From positions 1-44,269 of the forward strand of contig NZ_LR213790.1 in NCBI RefSeq assembly GCF_900659865.1: a stretch of 44,269 bases of DNA, in the 5' to 3' direction. Positions within the stretch are counted from its first letter, which is position 1; each line of letters opens with the position of its first letter. Both the position numbers and the translations under genes were made by a program. Of this stretch, positions 25,853 to 34,638 are shown in pieces. This DNA is from Hyella patelloides LEGE 07179 (GTDB lineage Bacteria > Cyanobacteriota > Cyanobacteriia > Cyanobacteriales > Xenococcaceae). Under the pieces are notes generated by a model. It searched no databases and was not told the DNA's origin. It saw only the letters and a program-made list of their open reading frames with translations.

Positions 25853-26650
25853 ATGACAAAAATAGCACTAACAATTGCGGGTTCTGATAGTGGAGGTGGT
25901 GCGGGAGTTCAAGCTGACTTACGCACTTTTGCCTTTCATAAAATTCATGGGACAAGTGCTATTACCTGTGTAACGGCTCAAAACACAGTAGGAGTTACAG
26001 ACGTAGCAGCCATAACGCCTAAATTGGTTCAAGCACAATTGGCAGCTATTTTTGACGATATGTCAGTGGATGCGGTTAAAACAGGAATGTTACTTAATCA
26101 AGAAATTATTGAAGCAGTAGCAAAATTTATCAGAGAGCGCAATGTTCATCCGTTGGTAGTAGACCCTGTAATGGTATCCCGTGCGGGAGTACAATTAATT
26201 GATGACAGTGCTGTTATCAGTTTAAAAACGTCACTATTACCTCAAGCAACTATAATTACCCCTAATCTTTATGAGGCGCGCATCTTGAGTAATCAAGAAA
26301 TCAACACTGTTGAGGAGATGAAACAAGCAGCCGTTACTATTCAAAAGCAATTAGGGGTACCAGTAGTTTTAATTAAAGGTGGTGGATTGAGCGATCGCTA
26401 TCAAAGTCCAGATGTTTGGTTTGATGGTCATAACGGGGAAATTCTCACAGGAGAAAGAATTGTCACTAAAAACACTCACGGTACAGGCTGCACTCTCTCA
26501 TCTGCGATCGCTGCTAATTTAGCTTTAGGCAAAGATTTATTGACTGCTGTTAAAGAAGCAAAACACTACGTTACTGTAGCATTACAGAACTCTTTAGATA
26601 TTGGTCAGGGCAATGGCCCAGTAGGGCATTTTTTCCCTTTGTTACTTTAA
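25853..26650 (+). CDS. thiD: Hydroxymethylpyrimidine/phosphomethylpyrimidine kinase ThiD
   Basis: 265-residue ribokinase-family enzyme that phosphorylates HMP and then HMP-P in thiamine synthesis. The N-terminal substrate loop is GSDSGGGAGVQADLRTF; VDPVMVSRAG and the anion-hole motif THGTGCTLSSAIAANLA are intact. Length is standard. It starts 22 bases after ftsZ, so read-through from ftsZ is likely. No TPP riboswitch was seen in that short gap. Confidence 0.96.
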   Translation: MTKIALTIAGSDSGGGAGVQADLRTFAFHKIHGTSAITCVTAQNTVGVTDVAAITPKLVQAQLAAIFDDMSVDAVKTGMLLNQEIIEAVAKFIRERNVHPLVVDPVMVSRAGVQLIDDSAVISLKTSLLPQATIITPNLYEARILSNQEINTVEEMKQAAVTIQKQLGVPVVLIKGGGLSDRYQSPDVWFDGHNGEILTGERIVTKNTHGTGCTLSSAIAANLALGKDLLTAVKEAKHYVTVALQNSLDIGQGNGPVGHFFPLLL

Positions 26651-26680
26651 TAAATATAGATAAATATAGATAAATATTAG
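26651..26680. repeat. Decamer tandem repeat (TAAATATAGA x2 plus one degenerate copy)
   Basis: Two perfect copies and a third imperfect copy between thiD and scpB. The first unit starts immediately after the thiD stop. Confidence 0.75.
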
Positions 26681-26710
26681 ATAGTGTTCAATCTTGATGA
26701 GGTAAATAAA

Positions 26711-27178
26711 GTGAAATTAACAACCAAGATCGAAGCACTTCTCTACATTAAAGGTAAAGCTCTTTCTCTGGCTGAGATAGCTACATCGCTCCAAGCTGAA
26801 ACAGAAACGATTGAAGAGGCCTTAATTGAGTTAATGAGTGACTATGCTCACCGTGATAGTGCCTTAGAAATTGTCGAAAATAACTTAGGCTATAGCTTGC
26901 AACTCAAATCAGCTTATGAAACTCTGTTAAAAGATTCAATCCCTGCTGAACTGGGCAAAGGAGCATTACGGACTTTAGCTGCGATCGCTATTAAATATCC
27001 TTTGCTACAAACAGATCTCATAGAAATGCGAGGAAGCAGTGCTTATCAGCAAGTAGGGGAATTAGTAGAGCTTGGCTTTATTCGGAAACGTCCTCAAACA
27101 GATGGTCGCTCCTATTGGCTAGAAGTTACAGACAAGTTTCATCAATACTTTGAAATCGATAAATTAGCCATTTCTTAG
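26711..27178 (+). CDS. scpB: Segregation and condensation protein ScpB
   Basis: Winged-helix kleisin-associated subunit of the SMC-ScpAB condensin. From GTG 26711 the protein starts MKLTTKIEALLYIKGKALSL, as homologues do. GAGG at 26698-26701 is correctly placed 9 bases upstream. A GTG at 26684 would add nine residues and lacks such a site. Motifs: LAEIATSLQAE, LRTLAAIAIKYPLLQTDLIE, then RGSSAYQQVGELVELGFI. About 155 residues, normal for cyanobacteria. Confidence 0.9.
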   Translation: MKLTTKIEALLYIKGKALSLAEIATSLQAETETIEEALIELMSDYAHRDSALEIVENNLGYSLQLKSAYETLLKDSIPAELGKGALRTLAAIAIKYPLLQTDLIEMRGSSAYQQVGELVELGFIRKRPQTDGRSYWLEVTDKFHQYFEIDKLAIS

Positions 27179-27263
27179 AGAAATTTAGCGTATCTTGCTA
27201 TAGCGGTTATCATCAATATTGTGGCAAAGTATATATAACGTACATCCAAAATTTGGATTAGGA

Positions 27264-27626
27264 ATGATATTTAATTTTGATTTTTTAGAGTCGGAGTCTT
27301 CTGATAGAGATTACAATAATCTCATGGAATACCTGCGACAGCAACATCCTGAAGTATTAGCTAGGGTTGCTCATTCAGCTAGTCCTGAAGTGAAACAAAT
27401 TATCTCTCAAAACGTACAAGGGCTAGTAGGAATGTTACCTACAGGCGACTTTAATATTAAAGTTACTACAGATCGTGAAAATCTGGCTCATCTTTTAGCC
27501 TCAGCTATGATGACTGGCTATTTCCTCTGTCAAATGGAAAAAAGAAGGGATTTAGAAGAAAATCTGTCTCAGTCTGATTCTTTAAATGATCGCTCTAATT
27601 CTCAAGATTCTTCAGAAGCAGAATAA
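27264..27626 (+). CDS. DUF760 family protein
   Basis: About 120 residues. The frame is open from TTG 27219, but homologues begin near MIFNFDFLESES, so ATG 27264 is chosen. The family core is LMEYLRQQHPEVLARVAHS, NVQGLVGMLP and ENLAHLLASAMMTGYFLCQM. It is found in cyanobacteria and chloroplast-bearing organisms. The acidic, Ser/Asp-rich tail is low complexity. Function is not established. Confidence 0.82.
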   Translation: MIFNFDFLESESSDRDYNNLMEYLRQQHPEVLARVAHSASPEVKQIISQNVQGLVGMLPTGDFNIKVTTDRENLAHLLASAMMTGYFLCQMEKRRDLEENLSQSDSLNDRSNSQDSSEAE

Positions 27627-27663
27627 AGTAGGGCTATGATTTTCCAACACACAAAAAGATGGG

Positions 27664-27681
27664 AAGTTAAAAATTTAACTT
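27664..27681. repeat. Perfect AT-rich palindrome
   Basis: AAGTTAAAAATTTAACTT, an 18-base perfect palindrome in the gap after the DUF760 gene. It could act as a weak transcription stop or a binding site, but lacks the GC stem and T-tract of a standard terminator. Confidence 0.45.
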
Positions 27682-27743
27682 GACCATCAATTTCGTGCTG
27701 TTCTATTTTTCGGTTTATAGTTGCTGTTTGTTAGTTACAGACT

Positions 27744-27839
27744 TTATCCACCTTTAGCGAAGGTGAGCATAATTACAATTGATAACAACATTCCAGGGGT
27801 TAATAGTACAGCCAAAGTTAGTAGTTCGCTACCATTCAT
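27744..27839 (-). CDS. Candidate 31-residue single-helix membrane protein
   Basis: ATG at 27839-27837 to TAA at 27746-27744 in an otherwise empty 350-base gap, downstream of the tRNA on the same strand. The peptide starts MNGSELLTLAVLLTPGMLLS and continues IVIMLTFAKGG: a polar N end, one membrane helix of about 21 residues and a short positive tail. This is the size and build of small photosynthetic-complex subunits such as PsbM, PsaM or PetN, but it matches none I can name. No strong ribosome-binding site is present. Confidence 0.4.
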   Translation of the reverse strand: MNGSELLTLAVLLTPGMLLSIVIMLTFAKGG

Positions 27840-27982
27840 AGAAAATTTTTGAGCTTCAAATCTGATTACTTTCTTAGATTAGCTTGTAACTCAATTAAAC
27901 TAAGAAAAATCCCTAAAAAATTTATTAATTGCAAACTGTTGACTTGAAGCGTCAGGCAGACAACCATTTAGAGAATTAATTA

Positions 27983-28056
27983 TGCCTGGAGGCAGACTTG
28001 AACTGCCGACCGCGAGGATATGAATCTCGTGCTCTAACCGACTGAGCTACCCAGGC
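27983..28056 (-). tRNA. tRNA-Met (CAT)
   Basis: 74 bases on the minus strand. Acceptor stem GCCTGGG pairs with TCCAGGC; the D arm has GCTC/GAGC; the anticodon loop TTCATAT carries CAT; the T arm is GGCAG-TTCAAGT-CTGCC; the discriminator base is A and CCA is not encoded. The first acceptor pair is G-C, unlike the unpaired C1 of initiator tRNA, so this is the elongator; a lysidine-modified Ile-CAT tRNA is the alternative. Confidence 0.93.
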
Positions 28057-28195
28057 TTTAACATTGCTTATTATATATTTTAATTGTTGTGAAAAACAAG
28101 CAAGATATAATAATTTTTACTTATATAAGTGATTTGCTTTTGCTATTGACGAGAATTAGGATATTCAGTCTTTGCTGGGTCAAAGAACGCTATGT

Positions 28196-28450
28196 CTAAG
28201 TTTTTTGGTTTTGAGACTTAAATCTACCTTCAATAAAGTCTCTTTGTGTTAAATGTTTGGTTTTTCTGCCGCTAACTCGTTTACGCCACATCCTAAAACT
28301 AGAGGCTTTCATTTCCCGACGCATGATAGCAATTACTTGTTTTTCTTGTAAGCCATACTGAGTCTTAATGGCTTCAAAAGGGGTACGATCTTCCCATGCC
28401 ATTTCTAATATACGATCTATAATTTGGCTATCTAATTCTGGTAATTTCAT
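28196..28450 (-). CDS. TIGR03643 (DUF2805) family protein
   Basis: 84 residues. The family's signature blocks are MAWEDRTPFEAIKTQYGL, VIAIMRREMKASSFRMWRKR and VSGRKTKH. It is small and basic with an HTH-like helical N-terminal half; function unknown. It is divergent from the DUF6985-like gene, with the 36-base palindromic repeat (28469-28504) starting 18 bases upstream of its ATG. Confidence 0.87.
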   Translation of the reverse strand: MKLPELDSQIIDRILEMAWEDRTPFEAIKTQYGLQEKQVIAIMRREMKASSFRMWRKRVSGRKTKHLTQRDFIEGRFKSQNQKT

Positions 28451-28468
28451 TTGGTTTTGGTTATTGAT

Positions 28469-28504
28469 TATTGGGTAGAAACGTTTTGACAGAACGTCCG
28501 TACA
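28469..28504. repeat. 36-base palindromic repeat, intergenic copy
   Basis: Second copy of the repeat found inside cobN (7045-7080, opposite orientation), 31 of 36 bases identical. Its location between two divergent start regions makes it a possible regulatory or transcript-end structure. Confidence 0.75.
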
Positions 28505-28617
28505 GTGTTTGGTGGTTTGTTGCTTACTGCTTGTTGCTCTTTGAACCTACCGACTACTTTATCAAGACAACTTCTGAAAAGGCTCGTTCAATTGGTATAT
28601 TGATGGGTAAGGATAAA

Positions 28618-29088
28618 ATGATTAAACTAATTAAAAATTTGCACAATGCTTCTAATGGACAAGAAGGTGAAGTTTATTGCACTTTATTCGAGCGATACAT
28701 AAATCTTTATAATTTGGAGGATGCCAGTGAAACTTATGTATTAAAGTGTGCCAAATATTTAAATAATTTTGATGATATGATTATTAATCATCTTTGTGAA
28801 GCTTCAATTCGCTATTGCAATGATTGTTTAGAAACTGTTGGTGAAGATTTAAAATACTTCGATGATCCCAGAGCAGTATTAGCTTTAATTAATCCTAGTT
28901 CATTATTTATTCCCAATCCAGAAGGACGAAATGAGCCAGCAATTGACCTCGAATTAAACTGCGAATGGGAAGAAGAACATGGTATGGAGTGGGTAATTAG
29001 AGGAGATAAAGTTTTATATGTAGGAGCTTATCATGGGGAAAATCCTTGGGGCGAATTTGAACCAAAAGATAATTGGAATTATGCTTAG
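28618..29088 (+). CDS. DUF6985-like hypothetical protein
   Basis: About 156 residues from ATG 28618, which follows AAGGAT at 28608-28613. The frame is open further upstream, but that part is repeat sequence and unlikely to be translated. A helical middle (YVLKCAKYLNNFDDMIINHL) precedes a C-terminal beta region DLELNCEWEEEHGMEWVIRG, then VLYVGAYHGENPWGEF. The C-x-W-x-E-E-H-G pattern is that of DUF6985, a family often found in polymorphic-toxin immunity contexts; no toxin gene is visible here. Assignment is tentative. Confidence 0.6.
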   Translation: MIKLIKNLHNASNGQEGEVYCTLFERYINLYNLEDASETYVLKCAKYLNNFDDMIINHLCEASIRYCNDCLETVGEDLKYFDDPRAVLALINPSSLFIPNPEGRNEPAIDLELNCEWEEEHGMEWVIRGDKVLYVGAYHGENPWGEFEPKDNWNYA

Positions 29089-29154
29089 TTAATAAGTTAA
29101 TAGAAGCATTGTAATCAAGCTAATAATCACTTACATAAAAATATTTCTATTAAG

Positions 29155-31062
29155 CTACTTTAAATAACCTCTGGGTGTAATCATCCAATCGTGATATTCA
29201 TAGGTATTACTATTTCCAATAATAACGGTAGTCAGCATATCTATAGGATGATCGAGCATTTTTTCTAAAGTAGTAATCGTAATTTGTTCGTCTTCGCGAT
29301 AAACAGATTTAACAATTGCTACGGGAGTCTTTTTAGCTCTGTGTTGTAAAAAGATTGCTTGTGCTTTAACAATTTGATCTATTCTTTTTTGCGATCGCGG
29401 ATTGTAAAATACTGTTACAAAATCCCCCATTGCTGCTGCTTCGATCCGTTTAATAATTACTTCCCAAGGTGTTAGTAAATCACTCAAACTAATAGAGCAA
29501 AAGTCATGCATTAGAGGTGCGCCGACACGAGATGCAGTAGCTTGTAAAGCGGAAATACCAGGAAAAACTTGTACTTGAGGATTTTGCCCATCCCATTCCT
29601 TACTTTTTAATTGTTCTAAAATTAAGCCCGCCATCCCATAAATCCCACAGTCTCCTGAAGAGATTACAGCCACAGTTAAACCCCATTGTGCTAATGCAAT
29701 GGCTCTTTCTCCTCTTGCTTTCTCTTGGGTAATGGGTAAGGCTTCAATAATTTGTGATGAACGTAATAAAGACTTAATTAGGTCAATGTAGAGAGTATAG
29801 CCAATTACTACATCGGCTTCGGTTATGGCAGTTTTAGCAGCAGGAGTAATTTGTTCTAGACTACCAGGCCCTGTACCAATAAGATACAATTTTCCTATTC
29901 TGCCTGTATATTCTACATCGGATTGCGCGATCGCGATTGTAACTGCGCCTTGATTTTTCTGTTTAAAGATTTGTTTTTTGACTAATAGTTGGCAATTATT
30001 GGTATTATCTGGGCTGTTAGCAGACATACCGCCAAAGATAGCAGCAGCTTCAGCTACGCTAGGTGTACCAACTTCTTGCTCTACTATTTTAGAAGGGGTG
30101 GGAACTGTAATTTGTTTGAGAGTATCTGCATTAAAGGTTTTTAAGGGTAGATTGTTCTCTTGACACAGTTGGATAATACCTGGCTCATCAGCTTTAATCT
30201 CTATGGTGGCAATACTTGCGATCGCTTTTACTGAAAGATGATATTGTTGAAGAGTATTAGTCACCGCGTCTTTAATTAATTGTGGTGCGGTATTTCTTTC
30301 GCAACCGATACCAATCCACAATACTCTAGGATGCCATTGTACTTTTGGTAATTTATCACTATTTGCCAAGTTTCTAGTAGTAGCACTAATCCAAATTCTG
30401 GCTTGATACGTTATATTAGTCTCGGTTATTTTTTCAGTATTGTGATTATCTTGTTTGAGATTATTAATTACTAAAGAATGCTTTTCAGGTAAGCTATTCA
30501 TCCATAAACTAGAGCCAGCATCTTGCATCACCTCTACTGTTTCATTCTTAGCTACTGCAGCCATTACATTTGTCCAATTGCCCGTACCTTTTCCCCATCC
30601 AAAAGGCTTCCCTAATAGATCGATTACGGGTAAATTTAAGCTACTAGAACTTCCTGTAATAATAGGTGTTGCTGATAGCTGCTGAGCAATTAATTTTGTT
30701 AATAAGTCTCCATTATTTTGATGTCCGCCACAAAGACTTATAACAAATTTTCCTGCTGCATCGATGACTATAATAGCAGGATCGTGATGTTTATCTGTTA
30801 ATAAAGGTGCGATTATTCTTGTTACTGCACCAGTAGCTAAACAGAAGACTAAAGCATCATATTGATTCCAGATTGTCGTTACTTGCTCTGATAGAGAATT
30901 GCTGTATTTTTGGAGATTATTTGTTTGTTCTATTTCTAGCTTTTTAGGAGAGTAAAGTACACCACCTGTCGCAGTTTGTAGAGTTTGCAACAGCTTAATA
31001 CTATCAGCAGTTACGCCCAGAAATGCGATTAGTTGAAATTGCTCAAAAACAGTATTTTGCAC
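29155..31062 (-). CDS. cobJ: CbiG-CobJ/CbiH fusion (cobalamin biosynthesis)
   Basis: 635 residues combining two corrin-ring enzymes. Residues 1 to about 330 are CbiG (cobalt-precorrin-5A hydrolase type): YDALVFCLATGAVTRIIAPL, VISLCGGHQNNGD, and the C-terminal WIGIGCERN domain. Residues about 385-635 are a CobJ/CbiH precorrin-3B C17-methyltransferase: GKLYLIGTGPGSLEQITP, SSGDCGIYGMAGL, FPGISALQATASRVGAPL, DFVTVFYNPRS. The fusion joins adjacent steps of ring contraction and is known in cyanobacteria. With cobN it indicates de novo B12-type cofactor synthesis. Confidence 0.93.
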   Translation of the reverse strand: MQNTVFEQFQLIAFLGVTADSIKLLQTLQTATGGVLYSPKKLEIEQTNNLQKYSNSLSEQVTTIWNQYDALVFCLATGAVTRIIAPLLTDKHHDPAIIVIDAAGKFVISLCGGHQNNGDLLTKLIAQQLSATPIITGSSSSLNLPVIDLLGKPFGWGKGTGNWTNVMAAVAKNETVEVMQDAGSSLWMNSLPEKHSLVINNLKQDNHNTEKITETNITYQARIWISATTRNLANSDKLPKVQWHPRVLWIGIGCERNTAPQLIKDAVTNTLQQYHLSVKAIASIATIEIKADEPGIIQLCQENNLPLKTFNADTLKQITVPTPSKIVEQEVGTPSVAEAAAIFGGMSANSPDNTNNCQLLVKKQIFKQKNQGAVTIAIAQSDVEYTGRIGKLYLIGTGPGSLEQITPAAKTAITEADVVIGYTLYIDLIKSLLRSSQIIEALPITQEKARGERAIALAQWGLTVAVISSGDCGIYGMAGLILEQLKSKEWDGQNPQVQVFPGISALQATASRVGAPLMHDFCSISLSDLLTPWEVIIKRIEAAAMGDFVTVFYNPRSQKRIDQIVKAQAIFLQHRAKKTPVAIVKSVYREDEQITITTLEKMLDHPIDMLTTVIIGNSNTYEYHDWMITPRGYLK

Positions 31063-31101
31063 TATTAAATTAATTGTTGGTTGTTAACGGTTACTGTAAG
31101 A

Positions 31102-31114
31102 TGGGCATTGCCCA
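31102..31114. repeat. Small hairpin TGGGCATTGCCCA
   Basis: Perfect palindrome just upstream of the cobJ start and downstream of yjbQ. It could be a weak processing or termination structure between the two minus-strand genes; it also resembles a GGGCATTGCCC-type dispersed repeat. Confidence 0.4.
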
Positions 31115-31130
31115 CCTAACTAATTATTTT

Positions 31131-31568
31131 TCAATTTCCTGTAATTTGCACTAACACCTGACGCTTCCTTGCGCCATCTAGTTCAAAAAATAAAATAGAT
31201 TGATAAGTACCTAAAGCTAATTTTCCATCAACAACAGGAACAGTCTCACTATTATTTAACATCATAGCTATTAAATGAGAATGAGCATTTTCTGGTTCAT
31301 CAGGAGGAACATCTCGCAAATGCAAATCATTGTGTAAATATTTAGCATCAGCAGGAGCTAGTTTAGCAAAATGTCTTTTGATATCTTCCAGTAATCTCAC
31401 TTCATATTCGTTAATAGCAACTGCGGTAGTTGTATGTTTTACAAATACAATTACTTTACCATTTTTTATTCTTGTTGCTGTTAATATTGCTTCAACTTGA
31501 GGCGTAATATTATGAATATTAATTCCTATATCTGTTTGAATCTCAATAATTTGATTAACTATTTGCAT
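31131..31568 (-). CDS. YjbQ/UPF0047 family protein
   Basis: 145 residues, one compact domain. Signature blocks: VFVKHTTTAVAINEYE and AHSHLIAMMLNNSETVPVVD, then LGTYQSILFFELDGARKRQV. Conserved His residues suggest metal binding. Some members show secondary thiamine-phosphate synthase activity, but the physiological role is uncertain. It lies between dnaB and cobJ on the same strand with gaps of about 70-80 bases. Confidence 0.92.
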   Translation of the reverse strand: MQIVNQIIEIQTDIGINIHNITPQVEAILTATRIKNGKVIVFVKHTTTAVAINEYEVRLLEDIKRHFAKLAPADAKYLHNDLHLRDVPPDEPENAHSHLIAMMLNNSETVPVVDGKLALGTYQSILFFELDGARKRQVLVQITGN

Positions 31569-31650
31569 CTACTTAAAAATCACTCGGTTTTATCGATAAA
31601 AATACTTATAGGGCTAAATTGTACTTTCCTTATCCCTCATCCCTCATCCT

Positions 31651-32988
31651 TTAATAATTACCATGTCTAGCTAAATTATCAAACCTAGTAAATTCACCTT
31701 GGAAAATTAATTTTACCGTACCAACTGGGCCATTACGATGTTTTACAATAATCGCTTCTGCAATACCGCGATCGGGAGTATCGGGATTATAATATTCATC
31801 ACGATACAGCATAACTACTAAATCCGCGTCTTGTTCTATTGAACCACTTTCTCTTAAATCTGAAAGCATGGGACGTTTATTATTTCGCTGTTCCACCCCC
31901 CTACTAAGTTGAGATAAAGCAATAATAGGAACGTTTAACTCTCTAGCTAAACCTTTAAGAGAACGAGTCATTTTTGACAATTCTTGAACCCGATTCTCGC
32001 TACCACTTCCTTCCATTAATTGAAGATAATCTAGTAAAACTAAGCCCAATTCTTGTTTAGTTTGTCCTTGTAATCTGCGAACTTGCGATCGCATTTGCAT
32101 AATCGATAGATTAGCAGTATCGTCTATATAAATGGGTAATTCGGATAAATTTCCTACTGCACCTACCAAGGGTTCAAATTCATTTTGGCTAATTCTACCA
32201 GAGCGCAATCTATTACTAGGGATTTTGGCATCACTGGCTAACATTCTTTGTGCTAATTGTTCCCGCGACATCTCTAAACTAAAGATGGCTACAGGAAGCT
32301 TTTGTTGTTTAGCAATATTAGCAGCAATACAAAGACAAAAAGAAGTTTTTCCCATCGCAGGTCTTCCCGCCACAATAATTAAATCGGATCGTCCAAAACC
32401 GCTAGTAATAGCATCTAAATCATAAAATCCAGAAGGTATGCCAGGTAAAGCTGTTTCTTGATGTAACTCTTCAATAGTATTAAAAGCATTAACCAAAGTA
32501 TCAGAAATTGGCACTAAACCTTCTTGGGGTCTTTCTTGATTAAGGCGAAATATTTTTTGTTCTGATTCGTCTAATACTTCTTCTAATTCTTTAGTCGTAT
32601 CGTAACCCAAATCGACAATTTCATGACCTGCATAAATTAATTGGCGACGGGTGAATTTATCCATCACTAAAGCAGTATAGCGATCTATATTAACTGCCGA
32701 TACAGTACGATTTAATAATTGGGCTAATTTGGTTGTACCACCAATTTTTTCCAGTAAGTTACGATCTGCAAGGTAGCTACTAACCGCCATCAAGTCTGTA
32801 GGTTTACCTTGAGAATGCAATACTTGAGCAGCACTATAAATTACTTGATGTGCTTCCAAGGAAAAAGCCTTAATTACTAAACTATCAGCTACCCGCGCCA
32901 TTGCTTCAGGGTCTAGTAAAATACCACCTAAAATTGCTTCTTCCGCTTCGATATTAACAGGAGGAAGATTATTGAAAATATCTACCAT
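31651..32988 (-). CDS. dnaB: Replicative DNA helicase DnaB
   Basis: 445 residues. The N-terminal DnaG-interacting domain (PPVNIEAEEAILGGILLDPE) is followed by the RecA-like helicase core with Walker A GRPAMGKTSFCL, Walker B LVLLDYLQLMEG, and the C-terminal arginine-containing motifs SDLRESGSIEQDADLVVML and VKHRNGPVGTV. The frame is continuous and of normal length, so no intein interrupts the Walker or H4 regions, sites often occupied in cyanobacterial DnaB. Confidence 0.97.
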   Translation of the reverse strand: MVDIFNNLPPVNIEAEEAILGGILLDPEAMARVADSLVIKAFSLEAHQVIYSAAQVLHSQGKPTDLMAVSSYLADRNLLEKIGGTTKLAQLLNRTVSAVNIDRYTALVMDKFTRRQLIYAGHEIVDLGYDTTKELEEVLDESEQKIFRLNQERPQEGLVPISDTLVNAFNTIEELHQETALPGIPSGFYDLDAITSGFGRSDLIIVAGRPAMGKTSFCLCIAANIAKQQKLPVAIFSLEMSREQLAQRMLASDAKIPSNRLRSGRISQNEFEPLVGAVGNLSELPIYIDDTANLSIMQMRSQVRRLQGQTKQELGLVLLDYLQLMEGSGSENRVQELSKMTRSLKGLARELNVPIIALSQLSRGVEQRNNKRPMLSDLRESGSIEQDADLVVMLYRDEYYNPDTPDRGIAEAIIVKHRNGPVGTVKLIFQGEFTRFDNLARHGNY

Positions 32989-33184
32989 TAATTCTAATCG
33001 CTGACTGGTGCTTACTTAGCATAAAAGAAATTAAGGTACAGATAAACTAAATTACAGTATTTTGTTATTTTTTGCACTGTAAAGGGAACTCTAGTTAGGC
33101 TAGGGCAGATATTTACCTAATGTGAAATTAAGCAAGAAAATTAGTCACTAGATAAATTCAACTGTTTAAGTAGACCTGATAATT

Positions 33185-34618
33185 ATGGAGCGTCGCCAAC
33201 TCGATTTACCAAAAGCAGATATTTTAGCTGTGGATGACAATCCAGTTAATTTGCGATTGCTCCTACAAATTTTAACTAGTAAAGGGTACAAAGTTAGACC
33301 AGTCCCCAATGGGAAGTTGGCTTTATCTGCTGCGGAAGCTATTCCCCCTGACCTAATTTTACTGGATATTAATATGCCAGAAATGGACGGTTATGAAGTT
33401 TGTCAAAAACTGAAAGAAAATCCCAAGACAACCAATATCCCTGTAATTTTTATTAGTGCTTACAATAATGCTATTGATAAAGTTAAAGCTTTTGGCGTTG
33501 GTGGTGTAGACTATATTCCGAAACCTTTTCAAATTGAGGAAGTTTTAGTCAGGGTTCACAATCATTTATCGATTCGGATTTTACAAAAAAGTCTTCAGAA
33601 AAAAAATCAAAATTTACAAGACACTTTAGAAGAACTAAAAGCTGCTCAAACACAATTAGTTCAATCAGAAAAAATGGCTGCTTTGGGGCAGTTAATTGCA
33701 GGAATAGCCCATGAAATAAATACTCCTTTAGGGGCGATTCGCTCTTCTATTGGTAATATTCAAGATTTTCTTAAGCAAGATTTATATTATTTATCGTCAT
33801 TTTTTAATAGTTTAAATAACTTGGAAAAAGAAATCATAACTAAGCTTTTAAAACAAGCTAATAATCAATATAATGTTTTGTCTAGTAGAGAAAAAAGAAA
33901 AATCAAAAAAAAAGTTATTTCCCAACTAGAAACTCAAGGAATTGATGATGCTGATAGCCTTGCAGATACTATTGTCGATCTAGGATTATCAGAAAATTTA
34001 TCCGTAATTATACCCTTGCTAAAAGCACAATCTGGCATCAATATTTTTAATCAGATTTATCGTTTTTATTCTTTACAAAAAAGTGCCGATACAATTGCGA
34101 TTGCCACTAATAAAGCAGCTAAAATAGTGTTTGCCTTAAAAACCCATGCTCGTCATGATTCGGCTGAAACAAAATCCTCTGCTGATATTATTCAAGGAAT
34201 AGAAACTGTTTTAACTCTCTATCAAAATCAAATTAAACAAGGGGTAGAAGTTATTAAAAATTATCAATCATTACCACAAATTTATTGTTATCCCGATGAA
34301 CTAAATCAAGTATGGACAAATTTAATTCATAATGCTTTACAAGCAATGCAATATCAAGGAAAATTGACTATTGAAACTCTAAGTAATCCTCAACAAATTA
34401 TTGTCAAAATTACTGATAATGGACAGGGTATTTCTCAAGATATTTTACCAAAAATATTTCAACCATTTTTTACTACTAAACCCCCAGGAGAAGGTAGTGG
34501 TTTAGGGCTAGATATTGTCAAAAAAATCATTGATAAACACCAAGCAACCATCACTGTATCTTCTGTCCCTGGCAACACAACTTTTAAAGTTTTTCTACCA
34601 ATTAACAATATACACTAA
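33185..34618 (+). CDS. Hybrid protein: N-terminal receiver and C-terminal histidine kinase
   Basis: 477 residues. Receiver 10-125 with phospho-acceptor Asp61 (LILLDINMPEMDG) and KPF. A coiled coil follows at about 130-165, then HisKA His176 in IAGIAHEINTPLGAI, and HATPase with N box NLIHNALQAM and ITDNGQGIS. Between the first HisKA helix and the ATPase lies an extra block of about 110 residues (about 190-310, e.g. KREKRKIKKKVISQL-like helices), longer than the usual dimerisation hairpin. There is no membrane segment. It is followed 20 bases later by a lone receiver, so the pair is probably a phosphorelay operon. Signal unknown. Confidence 0.9.
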   Translation: MERRQLDLPKADILAVDDNPVNLRLLLQILTSKGYKVRPVPNGKLALSAAEAIPPDLILLDINMPEMDGYEVCQKLKENPKTTNIPVIFISAYNNAIDKVKAFGVGGVDYIPKPFQIEEVLVRVHNHLSIRILQKSLQKKNQNLQDTLEELKAAQTQLVQSEKMAALGQLIAGIAHEINTPLGAIRSSIGNIQDFLKQDLYYLSSFFNSLNNLEKEIITKLLKQANNQYNVLSSREKRKIKKKVISQLETQGIDDADSLADTIVDLGLSENLSVIIPLLKAQSGINIFNQIYRFYSLQKSADTIAIATNKAAKIVFALKTHARHDSAETKSSADIIQGIETVLTLYQNQIKQGVEVIKNYQSLPQIYCYPDELNQVWTNLIHNALQAMQYQGKLTIETLSNPQQIIVKITDNGQGISQDILPKIFQPFFTTKPPGEGSGLGLDIVKKIIDKHQATITVSSVPGNTTFKVFLPINNIH

Positions 34619-34638
34619 ATCAAAAGGAGTCTATATTA

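Noticed and set aside
28471-28617. N-terminal extension of the DUF6985-like protein
   Set aside because: Encoded by the 36-base repeat and unrelated sequence; a well-placed AAGGAT supports the ATG at 28618.
31651-32988. Intein in DnaB
   Set aside because: The helicase frame has normal length and uninterrupted Walker motifs.
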